The notes beneath the pieces were generated by a model. That model was not told the DNA's origin. It did not search any database and saw nothing but the letters and a program-made list of their open reading frames with translations. The position numbers and the translations under genes are program-made. Below, piece by piece: positions 9,764 to 20,164 of a DNA stretch of 64,000 nt. Source of the stretch: Paralithodes platypus (taxonomy: Eukaryota > Arthropoda > Malacostraca > Decapoda > Lithodidae); contig CM064492.1 in the NCBI GenBank assembly GCA_032716605.1, forward strand, positions 47,477,876 through 47,541,875, read 5' to 3'. Each line of letters starts with the position of its first letter. Position 1 is the first letter of the stretch.

Positions 9764-11762
9764 CCCTTTGAGGATTATAACGTGTTACGCTGGCCAGCTT
9801 GCCAGAATGTACTCGTACTCGCTAGCGCTCGCCAGGGCAGTGAAATGGGCTATAATAATCGTAGAACGATGTTCTTTCTTTCTTAGTGTTCATGTTGTCA
9901 CAGACAGATCAGTGGTGGTCTTTATTCTTGTCTGTGACACTTGGAAGTATTTTATATCATTGATAGAGTATAAAATATGTAGTGCGAATTGTAAGGAGAA
10001 AGAGAACGAAGGCGGCAGCGAGGTGGTATTATGTGCGTGTGTATGTATGTGTGCCTTCCTCGCTCGGGCGGAGGTTCCCACGCTCTTGATTGGCCGGCGG
10101 GCCTGGCGCGTCATATGATGCCTGCTCTTCATGACGTAGTCGTCTGTGATTGGGGGCCGCTGTCCTAGTAGGGTGGTGCGGGCATCCTTCTCGCGTGTCT
10201 CTTCAGAGCTTGGCATGGTGTGCTCGGTCCTAGACGTCCCTTGCAATCTGTCCCCAATCTAACCCCCTGTACTACTGTTTCTCTCTCTGAACTTCTTCTT
10301 TTCCAATACTTCTCATCTTTATTCAATTACTTATCCCTTCTGGTTCTGCATACGACTTCCATAGTCGGCCAGTCGTATTACCAGCACCAGTTCTCACATA
10401 TATGTTTTGCACTAGCTTTAGGGATTATTAGAGTCATAGTCACATGGTATCATAGTATTGGGGTGCTTCTAATTATTGAGTTGTTCTTTGTTACTATTTA
10501 ATGCTAGACAGTGGAGGGTATCTTTGGTCGTTGTCTGAGTTATGTATGTGGCAAGTCAGAGCCTGTACGACTTTGATGAAGCTAGGTAGCCTGTAACCCT
10601 TGTGCATATTTTTCCGTTGCGAGTGTAGCAGTAAAGGGCTTTTGCCTACTCTTACTTGTATGCTTGCTACCTCAGTTTGTTGACCTTTGTGGAGCGCCAG
10701 GGTAAGACCAGATACTTGAGATCTGGACTTACCAAGAGAGCCTCCTAGTCACTTAACGTAACATAAGGGAAATCTGTTCAAGGGGAGACAGTAGGCTACG
10801 AGCATGCTTGCGCTCTGCCTAGGTTCCTTGTACCTTTTATGCCACTGCTAGACTTTATTAGTGAGAAAGACAACATTGTTTTTATTAACTTTAATTGCGT
10901 ATGCTTTAGGAATTATTCACGCCTTATTTTAGCCTAAGTTGATGCATAGTGCACAACCCAGTTTGGCTGTTACGTTGGCTAAGGAAGTACTGTTTTGAGT
11001 GGCTATTATTAGTGCTTCACAGAGTTGTTACACTCCCTTGTTTTATATATATGTATCCTATGTGTTGGTGTATTTAAGATACACGCTTTGGTGTCCTGCC
11101 CCTGCATTATTTCTGTTCTATATTAACGAGCATCTTAGAGCATCAGACGTTTTCAGAAGATTCCATATCTGATTGCTGTAGGACTAGACTTTCAGTGTTT
11201 TCATAGAGCATTGAAGAGTTTAGTGTTGAGTACAGACTCACACTAAAGTTAACGTAAGCATATACACCTTTATTAAATCTTGTTATAGTTTATTTAAGCA
11301 TTGTTATTACTTGAGAGCATTTTATTAACGTAAAGTACTCCTGTTGTGAGTAGGCTTTGCCGTCACCGGAAAGCCTTTGTAGAAGTGCACTAAAACCCAG
11401 TTAATTGATACCCCGTTATCTAGTAGATTAACTCTGGAGGGTTTAAGTGTTTTGTTCACGGCTTAGTAGTTCGAGGGTTTGGAATTAGCGTACCGTTGTT
11501 GAAGATAGGCTTAGCCTATCTTCTAGTCCAATATTAAGTGCCCTTGTTTATTTCGTAGTGCCGGTCGTAACAGACGCATTTGGGCATATTATTTCGACTA
11601 TCATTAGACGATTGTATGCAGTTTAGGAGGATCTCTAGGAATCTAAGGGGTCAAAACCAACTCAATTATGCCTCTGACTCCCACTGATTCTTCCTAAGCA
11701 GAAAAATATCGTCTAATGATAGCCAAAATAATATGCTAAAACGCGTCATAATCCTCAAAGGC
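9764..11762. mobile_element. Family C foldback split by a solo LTR
   Basis: C sequence at 9764-9782 (CCCTTTGAGGATTATAACG) continues at 11573 (GACGCATTTGGGCATATT) to 11762, with TTAA at 9760-9763 and 11763-11766. The interruption is the LTR at 9783-11572. Confidence 0.85.
9783..11572 (+). mobile_element. Solo LTR related to the 32-40 kb LTR element
   Basis: Starts TGTTACGC and ends GGTCGTAACA, against TGTAACG and AGTCGTAACA in the complete element, and is nearly the same length (1790 against 1781 bp). Shared blocks in order include CGCTCGCCAGGGCAGTG, GGGCTTTTGCCTA, AAGAGAGC and ACTCTGGAG. Flanked by AACG and GACG, a 4-bp duplication with one change. No internal region remains, so it probably arose by recombination between two LTRs. 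Short frames inside are incidental. Confidence 0.8.
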
Positions 11763-11766
11763 TTAA

Positions 11767-12051
11767 TATTGATTACAACTATACCTATATATTTTGGCCT
11801 TGTCACTCTTTCAACGGGGGGAGGCACTCGTCACAGACAGTTATGTCTTTTGTCTCCAATTTTTTCTAGCTAAAAATTTGCGTAACATAGCAAAAAATGG
11901 AATCAATATCGCTCTGGTAGTTCATAGACTTGATTAAAAAGACTGCAAATCAAATTAGCTTTTTATTAAGCCACTCTACTCTGATTTATTGGATTCTTTC
12001 AATGTAACATAATAAATAAATACATAAACCGAACATAATATAAACCCTATT
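11767..12051. other. Unassigned AT-rich spacer
   Basis: Contains a short GGGGGAGGCACTCGTCACAG motif (about 11816) that recurs, modified, at about 57085. Otherwise nothing recognised. Confidence 0.4.
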
Positions 12052-12153
12052 CCCTTAACCACTGCATGAGAAACTACACTCGTAATTCAATCATGCCCAT
12101 TATAATTTTCTGTATAAGATCACGGAGAGGAACAGAACTTATGTGGGCGACTG
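12052..12153. mobile_element. Family H right-end fragment
   Basis: Contains ACTCGTAATTCAATCATGCC, then GATCACGGAGAGGAACAGAA and the end CTTATGTGGGCGACTG|TA. It is the ancestral form of the segment amplified at 44-46.5 kb. Confidence 0.7.
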
Positions 12154-12168
12154 TACATTTGTTCTTAA

Positions 12169-12375
12169 CCCTTTGAGACACGATGACGCATTTCTGTTCT
12201 ATTTTCTTCCTACTATTAGACGATTTTATTCTGAATAGGAAAGGTATATGGTAGTCAAAGAGTTAATTGAGACCGTATTTACATTTTTAATTCCCAGAGA
12301 TCCTGTCTAAGCTGTATAAAACCGTCTAATGATAGCCAGAATAAACTACCTAAATGCTTCATGATCCTCAAAGGG
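12169..12375. mobile_element. Family C foldback
   Basis: TTAA at 12165-12168 and 12376-12379. Arms CCCTTTGAGACACGATGACG and CTTCATGATCCTCAAAGGG. Confidence 0.85.
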
Positions 12376-12418
12376 TTAATAATAGAACACATAACTGTCA
12401 TAACATTGGTACAGTTAA

Positions 12419-12632
12419 GGGGAGATGGGCCGTTTTTCTGGTCCCCCTTCTTCCTCATGTTTAGCCCCATTAGTTTTCAGATTTAAGACGTAGATTTTAA
12501 GTAGTTTTCTATCGAACAATGTACAAATTTATCTTGAGGGAGTGTTTTTTTAAGCTTGTTGAAGGTCTAGCGAGGAAACTACAAAATAAATGAATGTATA
12601 GATATATAACCCCCAAAATAACCACTGTCCCT
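12419..12632 (+). mobile_element. Family A MITE, internally deleted
   Basis: TTAA at 12415-12418 and 12633-12636, left end GGGGAGATGGGCCG. The core and half of the interior are missing, giving 214 bp instead of about 360. Confidence 0.8.
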
Positions 12633-12810
12633 TTAAGGCCATACAGAAATTGGCCTTATATATGCTGAGAACTGTACCTATTTTAGTAATGTACTTTTAG
12701 TAATATTTATTTGGACACATTTTAGATATCTTCACTATGCTGTGTTTCATTCAAGCTGACGATAAATTGAATCTCTTACCAGCTAATTTCTCGATACTTA
12801 ATGGAATAAT

Positions 12811-14060
12811 ATGAAACTACTATGGCTCTGCATCATAGGAACTACTATGGCTCTGCATCATAGGAACTACTATGGCTCTGCATCATAGGAACTACTATGG
12901 CTCTGCATCATAGGAACTACTATGGCTCTGCATCATAGGAACTACTATGGCTCTGCATCATAGGAACTACTATGGCTCTGCATCATAGGAACTACTATGG
13001 CTCTGCATCATAGGAACTACTATGGCTCTGCATCATAGGAACTACTATGGCTCTGCATCATAGAAACTACTATGGCTCTGCATCATAGGAACTACTATGG
13101 CTCTGCATCATAGGAACTACTATGGCTCTGCATCATAGGAACTACTATGGCTCTGCATCATAGGAACTACTATGGCTCTGCATCATAGAAACTACTATGG
13201 CTCTGCATCATAGGAACTACTATGGCTCTGCATCATAGGAACTACTATGGCTCTGCATCATAGGAACTACTATGGCTCTGCATCATAGAAACTACTATGG
13301 CTCTGCATCATAGAAACTACTATGGCTCTGCATCATAGGAACTACTATGGCTCTGCATCATAGGAACTACTATGGCTCTGCATCATAGAAACTACTATGG
13401 CTCTGCATCATAGAAACTACTATGGCTCTGCATCATAGGAACTACTATGGCTCTGCATCATAGGAACTACTATGGCTCTGCATCATAGGAACTACTATGG
13501 CTCTGCATCATAGGAACTACTATGGCTCTGCATCATAGGAACTACTATGGCTCTGCATCATAGGAACTACTATGGCTCTGCATCATAGGAACTACTATGG
13601 CTCTGCATCATAGAACTACTATGGCTCTGCATCATAGGAACTACTATGGCTCTGCATCATAGGAACTACTATGGCTCTGCATCATAGGAACTACTATGGC
13701 TCTGCATCATAGGAACTACTATGGCTCTGCATCATAGGAACTATGGCTCTGCATCATAGGAACTACTATGGCTCTGCATCATAGGAACTACTATGGCTCT
13801 GCATCATAGGAACTACTATGGCTCTGCATCATAGGAACTACTATGGCTCTGCATCATAGGAACTACTATGGCTCTGCATCATAGGAACTACTATGGCTCT
13901 GCATCATAGGAACTACTATGGCTCTGCATCATAGAAACTACTATGGCTCTGCATCATAGGAACTACTATGGCTCTGCATCATAGGAACTACTATGGCTCT
14001 GCATCATAGAAACTACTATGGCTCTGCATCATAGAAACTACTATGGCTCTGCATCATAGA
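12811..14060. repeat. 25-bp satellite, about 50 copies
   Basis: The unit is GAACTACTATGGCTCTGCAT plus CATAG. The main variation is GGAACT against GAAACT, with two or three short-unit slips (near 13612 and 13738). Confidence 0.95.
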
Positions 14061-14174
14061 AAGACCATTTACATAATTAGCACCATATTTCACTACCAAA
14101 TCTTCCAAATAACTCAGATATCTTGATGGGAACTTGGCAATTTACCGTCAGTTGAAAAGAAACAGAGTAGCATT

Positions 14175-14383
14175 GGCCCTTAGTAGATACGATGCCGCAT
14201 TTCTGTACTGCGTCTGGCTGATTATAGACGATTTAATTCAGATTAGGAAGGGTATATGGAAGTCAGAGAGTTAATTGAGATAGTCTTTACCCCTTTAATT
14301 CCCACAGATCCTTCCTAATCTGTATAAAAGCGTCTAACGATAGCCAGAATAAACTGTCAAAATCCGTCATAATCTTCAGAGGG
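14175..14383. mobile_element. Family C foldback in the spacer of F
   Basis: ATACGATGCCGCATTTCTGT on the left and AATCCGTCATAATCTTCAGA on the right are C arms. Terminal TTAAs are decayed. Confidence 0.7.
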
Positions 14384-14526
14384 TATACTGTATTAATCAA
14401 AGGTATGGAAAGGTTATAAAAAAGGTATATACAATTAATTTTGCTCTGTTTCTTTTCAATTGATGGTAAATTGCAAAGTTCCTCTCAAGACTTCTCATTT
14501 ATTTTGAAGAATTTGTAGTGAACTAT

Positions 14527-14885
14527 GGTGCTAATTATATAAACTTGGCCTTAATATGATGCAGACATATAGTAGTTTCATATTTGTTGGTGCTAATTAT
14601 ATAAACTTGGCCTTAATATGATGCAGACATATAGTAGTTTCATATTTGTTGGTGCTAATTATATAAACTTGGCCTTAATATTATGCAGACATATAGTAGT
14701 TTCATATTTGTTGGTGCTAATTATATAAACTTGGCCTTAATATGATGCAGACATATAGTAGTTTCATATTTGTTGGTGCTAATTATATAAACTTGGCCTT
14801 AATATTATGCAGACATATAGTAGTTTCATATTTGTTGGTTCTGATTATATAAACTTGATCTAAATACTAAGAAGACATATAGCAG
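14527..14885. repeat. 62-bp satellite, five to six copies
   Basis: The unit begins GGTGCTAATTATATAAACTT and includes GATGCAGACATATAGTAGTT. The last copy (from about 14837) is degenerate. The ATGCAGACATATAGTAGTTT part is the reverse complement of the progenitor of the 25-bp unit. Confidence 0.95.
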
Positions 14886-14986
14886 TTTCATATTTTTCCA
14901 TGAAGTATCGAGAAACTAGCTGCAAAGGGATTCAATTTATCGTCCACTGAAAATAAACCGAGTATAGGTATATTGATTGTGATGTA

Positions 14987-15195
14987 CACTCGCTCCAAGA
15001 AGTATCTGCACCCTACGCTGATCATCTGGTGTGTACAGCTTGATAGGGTTGGCACCTCTGCCTACAACTATATCCATGTGTCAGAGACGATCATCTCTGA
15101 CACATGGATATAGTTGTAGGCAGAGGTGCCAACCCTACCGAGCTCTACACACCAGATGATCAGCGTAGGGGTGCAGATACTTCTTGGAGCGAGTG
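14987..15195. mobile_element. Near-perfect palindromic MITE with TA flanks
   Basis: CACTCGCTCCAAGAAGTATC is mirrored by GATACTTCTTGGAGCGAGTG, and pairing continues to a centre at about 15090 with few mismatches. TA at 14985-14986 and 15196-15197 suggests a Tc1/mariner-type end. Confidence 0.85.
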
Positions 15196-15324
15196 TACCT
15201 CTCTCTCCTTGTATTAGATGGGTATATTATTAGAAGTATACCTCTATAAGGATATATTATTTTGGACACTTTAATTACCCTTGTCGTACCCATAACCTTT
15301 ACAGTGTATAGTAAGGGATCTCGG

Positions 15325-15326
<2 letters not shown>

Positions 15327-15401
<75 letters not shown>
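15327..15401. repeat. (TC)n microsatellite
   Basis: An uninterrupted CT dinucleotide run next to an A copy. Confidence 0.95.
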
Positions 15402-15404
<3 letters not shown>

Positions 15405-15411
15405 AATTAGT

Positions 15412-15668
15412 ATCAAGCTTAAAAAACACCCCCAAGACACCCTTTCGAGATAAATTTGTACATTGTTCGGTAGAAAAATGTTCGGGCGGAAGGCAGGTTC
15501 CTCCAAAATTACAGGCTCGCTATCACCCGCCAGGAAAAAAATCCCTAAATGGCATGAAAGGTCTTAATATTGACACAGAAATGGGGCGAAAGGTCTTAAA
15601 ATCAGGAAAGTAATGGAGCGAACATTTAAAATATCACAACTAATGAGGTTTAACATAAGGGAGAAGAG

Positions 15669-15712
<44 letters not shown>
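15412..15712 (-). mobile_element. Family A MITE, with a 40-A run at its end
   Basis: ATCAAGCTTAAAAAACACCC through a decayed core GGCTCGCTATCACCCGCCAGG to GGGAGAAGAGGGTT, then 40 A at 15673-15712. The A run lies where other A copies have CAGAAAAAC. Confidence 0.7.
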
Positions 15713-15714
<2 letters not shown>

Positions 15715-15741
15715 AAAGTGAAGGTCCTTCAGTGCTACACC

Positions 15742-16323
15742 CTGTTCCAAATAGGTAGGCCAGAAATCCTCAACCTTAACCTCTGTAACTCAAAAAGGGC
15801 TAGAGCAAATGGGCTGTACATTTCCACACACCTGTTGTGTCCCTGGCTGACCCTTCCCGAATGGTAGACAGATCAGCTCGATTACCCTATAGTCGTTTCT
15901 GTGAGTTATAGAGGCCTTTTTTTTATCTTTCTCTCCTTTTTTCTCTTTCCCTGGCTTTTAACCATTCGGCCCCATTCAGCCAACTGTTTTAGGGCGTTTA
16001 TCCCCATCCAGGTGTCGATTTCTTCCTGGCGAGCGATAGCGAGCCAACATTGTATGGAGAAATCCGGCTTCGCCGGAGAAATTTTTCTATCGAAAAATGT
16101 AAAAATTTAGCTTGCTGTCAAAACATAAATATATATATATGCTGGCTCGCTACCGCTCGCCAGGAAAATATTGACACCTGGATGGGGGTAAACGTCTTAA
16201 AACAGAAGGCTGAATGGGGCCGAATGGATACAAACCAAAGAGAGAGGGAGAGAAAGAGAAAACAAGCGAGGTGGGCTCCCTTAATGTTCAAGAGTTTTGG
16301 CCTACTTATTTGGAACAGGGTTT
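15742..16323. mobile_element. Family E foldback split by a D copy
   Basis: The left end CCTGTTCCAAATAGGTAGGC pairs with the right end GCCTACTTATTTGGAACAGG. Between them lies a family D element at about 15910-16280. Confidence 0.7.
15910..16280. mobile_element. Family D foldback, copy 2
   Basis: Left flank TTAT (15906-15909), right flank TTAA (16281-16284). The A-type core occurs once in each arm (about 16027 and 16143), in opposite orientation. Confidence 0.8.
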
Positions 16324-16385
16324 AGATCGAAATAGTGAATTTATCCTCACTAACATTGGGAAACAATCTTCAGCATAGAAAGGCA

Positions 16386-16800
16386 CTGTCAGAGTAATGA
16401 GAATCTGTCTAAAATTTATATTTCTATCTATCTATCTATTTATCAATCAATCTATCTATTTGGCTATCTATTTACCTTTCTCTTCTCTTATATTCGCTCT
16501 CTCTCTCTCTCTCTCTCTCAGTTAACCCTTTTTCTCCTCTCCTCATTTATTGATTTGGCAAACATTAGCCAACCTTGCTTTAACTCACTCTCATTTACTC
16601 ACACACACTCTCTCTCTCTCACACACTCACAAACACACACACTCTCTCACATAAACACACACACACACTCACTCTCTCTTTCCCACTCTCACAGACACAC
16701 ACACACACTCACTCTCTCTTTCCCTCACACACACACACACACACACATACACACACGCACACACAAACTCTCTCTGTCTCTCTCTCACTGTTATGACTTT
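16386..16800. repeat. (TCTA)n, (TC)n and (CA)n tracts
   Basis: TCTATCTA from about 16420, TC at about 16498-16520, then CA/CT mixtures at 16595-16790. Confidence 0.85.
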
Positions 16801-16856
16801 AGCGAAGCAGGTGGTATCAGCACCGTCCTTACCAGGGTAAGTAAGATCCTGCTTGT

Positions 16857-17205
<349 letters not shown>

Positions 17206-17309
17206 CCATGTTTATTTATAGATGTTAGGGTTCACGATCCCTGGCCTACCTATTTGGAACTGGGTACAGTGGTTACATGATTAATTATTTTTGTAAATCA
17301 GTTACATTA

Positions 17310-17321
17310 GTTTTACTTACA

Positions 17322-17378
<57 letters not shown>

Positions 17379-17385
17379 TTTATAC
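17310..17385. repeat. (ATT)n / (ATTT)n microsatellite
   Basis: ATT repeats pass into TTTA repeats, followed by an H-family end fragment (ATCACGGAGTTCG, then TTATGTGGGCAACTG) to about 17430. Confidence 0.9.
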
Positions 17386-17435
17386 ATAGAATCACGGAGT
17401 TCGTAGAATTTATGTGGGCAACTGCACATTCAGTT

Positions 17436-17850
17436 GGCCAATGATAAGGTCAGTCAAACATATTTTCAATCATACTCAAAGGTCAAAGATCAAAGGTCAA
17501 TGATAAAACTCAAGCCTTCATGTCAAATGTTTGAACTCTAATACTATTCATTCAATTTCACCACATTCAAAGGGATATTTATATTGATTATAAGTATCAT
17601 GCTGACCAAATTTCATATATATGTATTGCTAAAGTTAAGGTCAAAGGTTAAGGTCAAATATTAAACTGAGATTAAATAAAATGTATCTAAAAGTCTAGAA
17701 GGTAAAACATCAAGGTCAAATACCAAACTGAGATCATGTAGGCTATAAATGATCATAAGCTAAGAGAAGGTCAAAGTTCAAGGCCAAATATCAAACTGAA
17801 ATTAATTACGATTTATTCTAGACTAAGATACACGATATCACTAGTTTAAT
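17436..17850. other. Spacer with repeated AAGGTCAAA motifs
   Basis: AAGGTCAAA-like words recur at about 17480, 17640, 17720 and 17768, including AGGTCAAAGATCAAAGGTCA and AGGTCAAAGTTCA. No coding frame. It may be a decayed repeat. Confidence 0.5.
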
Positions 17851-17854
17851 TCAA

Positions 17855-18063
17855 CCCTTTCAGTACGAGGGTGAAGTTATTTTATTATTATTCTGGCTTT
17901 CATTAGACGATTTTACTCTGATTAGGAAGGGTTTATGATAGTCAACGAATTAATGGAGCTATAAAACACCTCTTTGATTACTAGACGTCCTTCATGAGCT
18001 ACATAAAATATTCTAATAATAGCCAGAATATATGGAATAAAGGCGTCACCCGTACTGAAGTGG
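17855..18063. mobile_element. Family C foldback
   Basis: Arms CCCTTTCAGTACGAGGGTG and GCGTCACCCGTACTGAAGTGG. The right TTAA is 18064-18067, shared with the next C copy. Confidence 0.75.
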
Positions 18064-18067
18064 TTAA

Positions 18068-18371
18068 CCATTTATGTACCAGCGATGTCTTCTTAATTAT
18101 ATTATGGCTATAATTAGATGATTTTGTGCAGTTTAACCCATACTGTACCGGCGACGTCTTTTAAAATTTATTCTAGCTATAATTAGACGTTTTGTGCAGC
18201 TTGGGAGGGATATACAGTAGCCAGAAGGATTAATTGAGAGGGTCTGCAACCTTTTATATGATAGATGTCCTTGCTATGCTGAACATAATCGTCTTAAAGT
18301 TGTCAGAATATGATGACAAAGATGTCACTGGTATTGTATGGGTTAAGAAGGATCTGTGGTAGTATAAAGGG
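18068..18371. mobile_element. Family C copy (outer) carrying a nested C copy
   Basis: The outer left part ends GTGCAGTTTAA at 18136 and continues after the insert as TTAAGAAGGATCTGTGGTAG. Intact copies elsewhere (for example about 59436-59457) read CAGTTTAAGAAGGATCTGTG without interruption. Confidence 0.85.
18137..18342. mobile_element. Family C foldback (inner) with exact TTAA duplication
   Basis: A 206-bp insert between TTAA 18133-18136 and TTAA 18343-18346. Ends CCCATACTGTACCGGCGACG and GGTATTGTATGGG. Confidence 0.9.
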
Positions 18372-18375
18372 TTAA

Positions 18376-18596
18376 GTTTGCCTGGTTGTCTCCTCATGGC
18401 CCAGTGGCATATTGCCCTTCTGAATTCTCCCTACCAATAAATGCCTACAGTGGCCGATAGAGGCGCTGAACGCAATGTTGACCGCGGTGCATTGTAGTAA
18501 ATTGGCGACATCGCGGACCTATCCACCCTCCCTCTCCTTCAACAATTGTTTATTATAAGCAGTTAGTCAAAATGTCTAGCTGATACATACTTTGGT
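18376..18596. other. Spacer with a piece of inverted repeat G
   Basis: GGCATATTGCCCTTCTGAATT and CTCCCTACCAATAA resemble parts of the inverted pair at 19480-19980 and 21275-21465. No gene is visible. Confidence 0.4.
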
Positions 18597-19412
18597 CTAC
18601 CACTACCACTTTATCTAACACTACCACTTTATCCACCACTAACATTTTATCCAAAAGTAACACTTTATGCACCACTACCACTTTATCCACCACTACCACT
18701 TTATATACCACTACCACTTTATCCACCACTACCATTTTATATACCACTACCACTTTATCCACCACTACCACTTTATATACCACTACCACTTTATCCACCA
18801 CTACCATTTTATCTAACACTACCACTTTATCTACCACTACCGCTTTATCTACCACTACCACTTTATCCACCACTACCACTTTATACACAACTACCACTTT
18901 ATCCACCACTACCACTTTATATACCACTCCCTCTTTATGCACCACTACCATTTTATCTACCACTGTCACTTTATCCACAACTACAACTATCTACCATTAC
19001 TACTTTATCTACCACTACCACTTTATCCACCACTACCACTTTATCTAGCACTACCACTTTATCTAACACTACCACTTTATCCACCACTACCACTGTATCC
19101 ACTACTAACACTTTATCCACCACTACCACTTTATCTAACACTACCACTTTATCTACTAATACCACTTTATCTACTAATACCACTTTATCTACCACTACCA
19201 GTTTATCCACCACTACCACTACCACTTTATCCACCACTAACACTTTATCCACCACTACCACTGTATCTACCACTACCACATTATCTACCACTACCACTTT
19301 ATCCACCACTACCACTTTATCCACCACTACCACTGTATCTACCACTACCACTTTATCCACCACTACCACTTTATCCACCACTACCACTCTATCCACCACT
19401 ACCACTTTATCT
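18597..19412. repeat. 18-bp ACTACCACTTTATCCACC minisatellite
   Basis: About 45 copies of an 18-bp unit with TATCCACC/TATCTACC/TATATACC variants. Because 18 is a multiple of three, long six-residue-periodic frames open on both strands. They are artefacts. Confidence 0.95.
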
Positions 19413-19479
19413 AAAATATAAACATGTAGAATCACAAAAAATCAAGATAAACTGTGTATATCCTAAGTGTTAGGTATTG

Positions 19480-19975
19480 TTGATGTCGACAGTCGTAGCT
19501 CTGGCGCTAGTTCGGAAGCGTCCACCAGAGGTCTCAGGTGAATTCTTGGTAGGGATAGTTGGGCACCTCTGGTGAGAACGGCCGCGCGCGGACTATTTTA
19601 GGGCTAACTCAACTAAACTCGTGCATATTCTGCCGTACACAATGTGTGAGGACGAACATACTTACTGTCGTCCTCACAATTGTGTACCGTACCAGGGTTC
19701 CTTAACCCTGTACCGTACGGTAAAATGTATATAAAAAACGCATAGCCCATATATTGGGGGTTGCTTCCCTGTATAGTTCTCCATATATTTTGATTGACTA
19801 TATACTATAAACTCTGAACATTGTATAACATAATGCATGGCCTTCAGCAACAACGTTCCCCAAAGTGTTGGGGCTTGTACGGAGTGATACATAAAGAATA
19901 TGAAAAAAAAAAAAATCTGCCGTATGGAGCGCGGGAAGGAGACAAATAGGAATAGACACAAAATGAGACTACAGT
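19480..19975. repeat. Inverted repeat G, left copy (split by a retroposon)
   Basis: GGCACCTCTGGTGAGAACGG, then GGACTATTTTAGGG and GTGCATATTCTGCCG, match the reverse complement of 21275-21465. The match resumes after 19925 (AATAGGAATAGACACAAAAT), so 19638-19915 is a later insertion. Confidence 0.75.
19638..19915 (+). mobile_element. Poly(A)-tailed retroposed sequence with 9-bp target duplication
   Basis: A 278-bp insert ending in 13 A (19903-19915), bounded by TCTGCCGTA at 19629-19637 and 19916-19924. The uninterrupted counterpart at about 21310-21330 lacks it. Near its 5' end GTGTGAGGACGA and TCGTCCTCACA can form a hairpin. I do not recognise the source RNA. Confidence 0.75.
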
Positions 19976-20027
19976 TTTAAATCTTATATATTTTATTAGT
20001 TAAAACCAATATGTTTACAATAATTTA

Positions 20028-20039
20028 CACACACACACC

Positions 20040-20071
<32 letters not shown>

Positions 20072-20073
20072 CC

Positions 20074-20124
<51 letters not shown>

Positions 20125-20160
20125 TGTATATATACTGTATATATATACAGTATATTGTAT
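20028..20160. repeat. (CA)n(TA)n microsatellite
   Basis: ACACAC from 20028, then TATATA to about 20160 with CCGGTATATA and ACTGTATATA interruptions. Confidence 0.95.
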
Positions 20161-20164
20161 ATAT

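Larger units (their letters stand above)
12735..14965. mobile_element. Large nested foldback (F) hosting two satellites
   Basis: GACGATAAATTGAATCTCTT and TTTCTCGATACTTAATGGA (12760-12805) are mirrored at about 14890-14955. Inside, ATAATTAGCACCATATTTCA and GCAATTTACCGTCAGTTGAA (14070-14160) are mirrored at about 14450-14545. The left arm contains a 25-bp array, the right arm a 62-bp array at the matching place, and a C copy sits in the middle. Confidence 0.75.

Noticed and set aside
15264..15285. Shared GGACACTTTAATTACCCTT at 15264 and 56570
   Set aside because: The match is about 20 bp with no extension on either side that I can see, too little to call a repeat family.
15673..15712. 40-A run as a retroposon tail
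   Set aside because: It sits where A MITEs normally carry a short A run, with no target duplication and no retroposed body, so it looks like homopolymer growth.
18553..19473. Periodic VVVDKV- and LYPPLP-type proteins on both strands
   Set aside because: An 18-bp repeat keeps six-codon periodic frames open. No non-repeat flanking protein.
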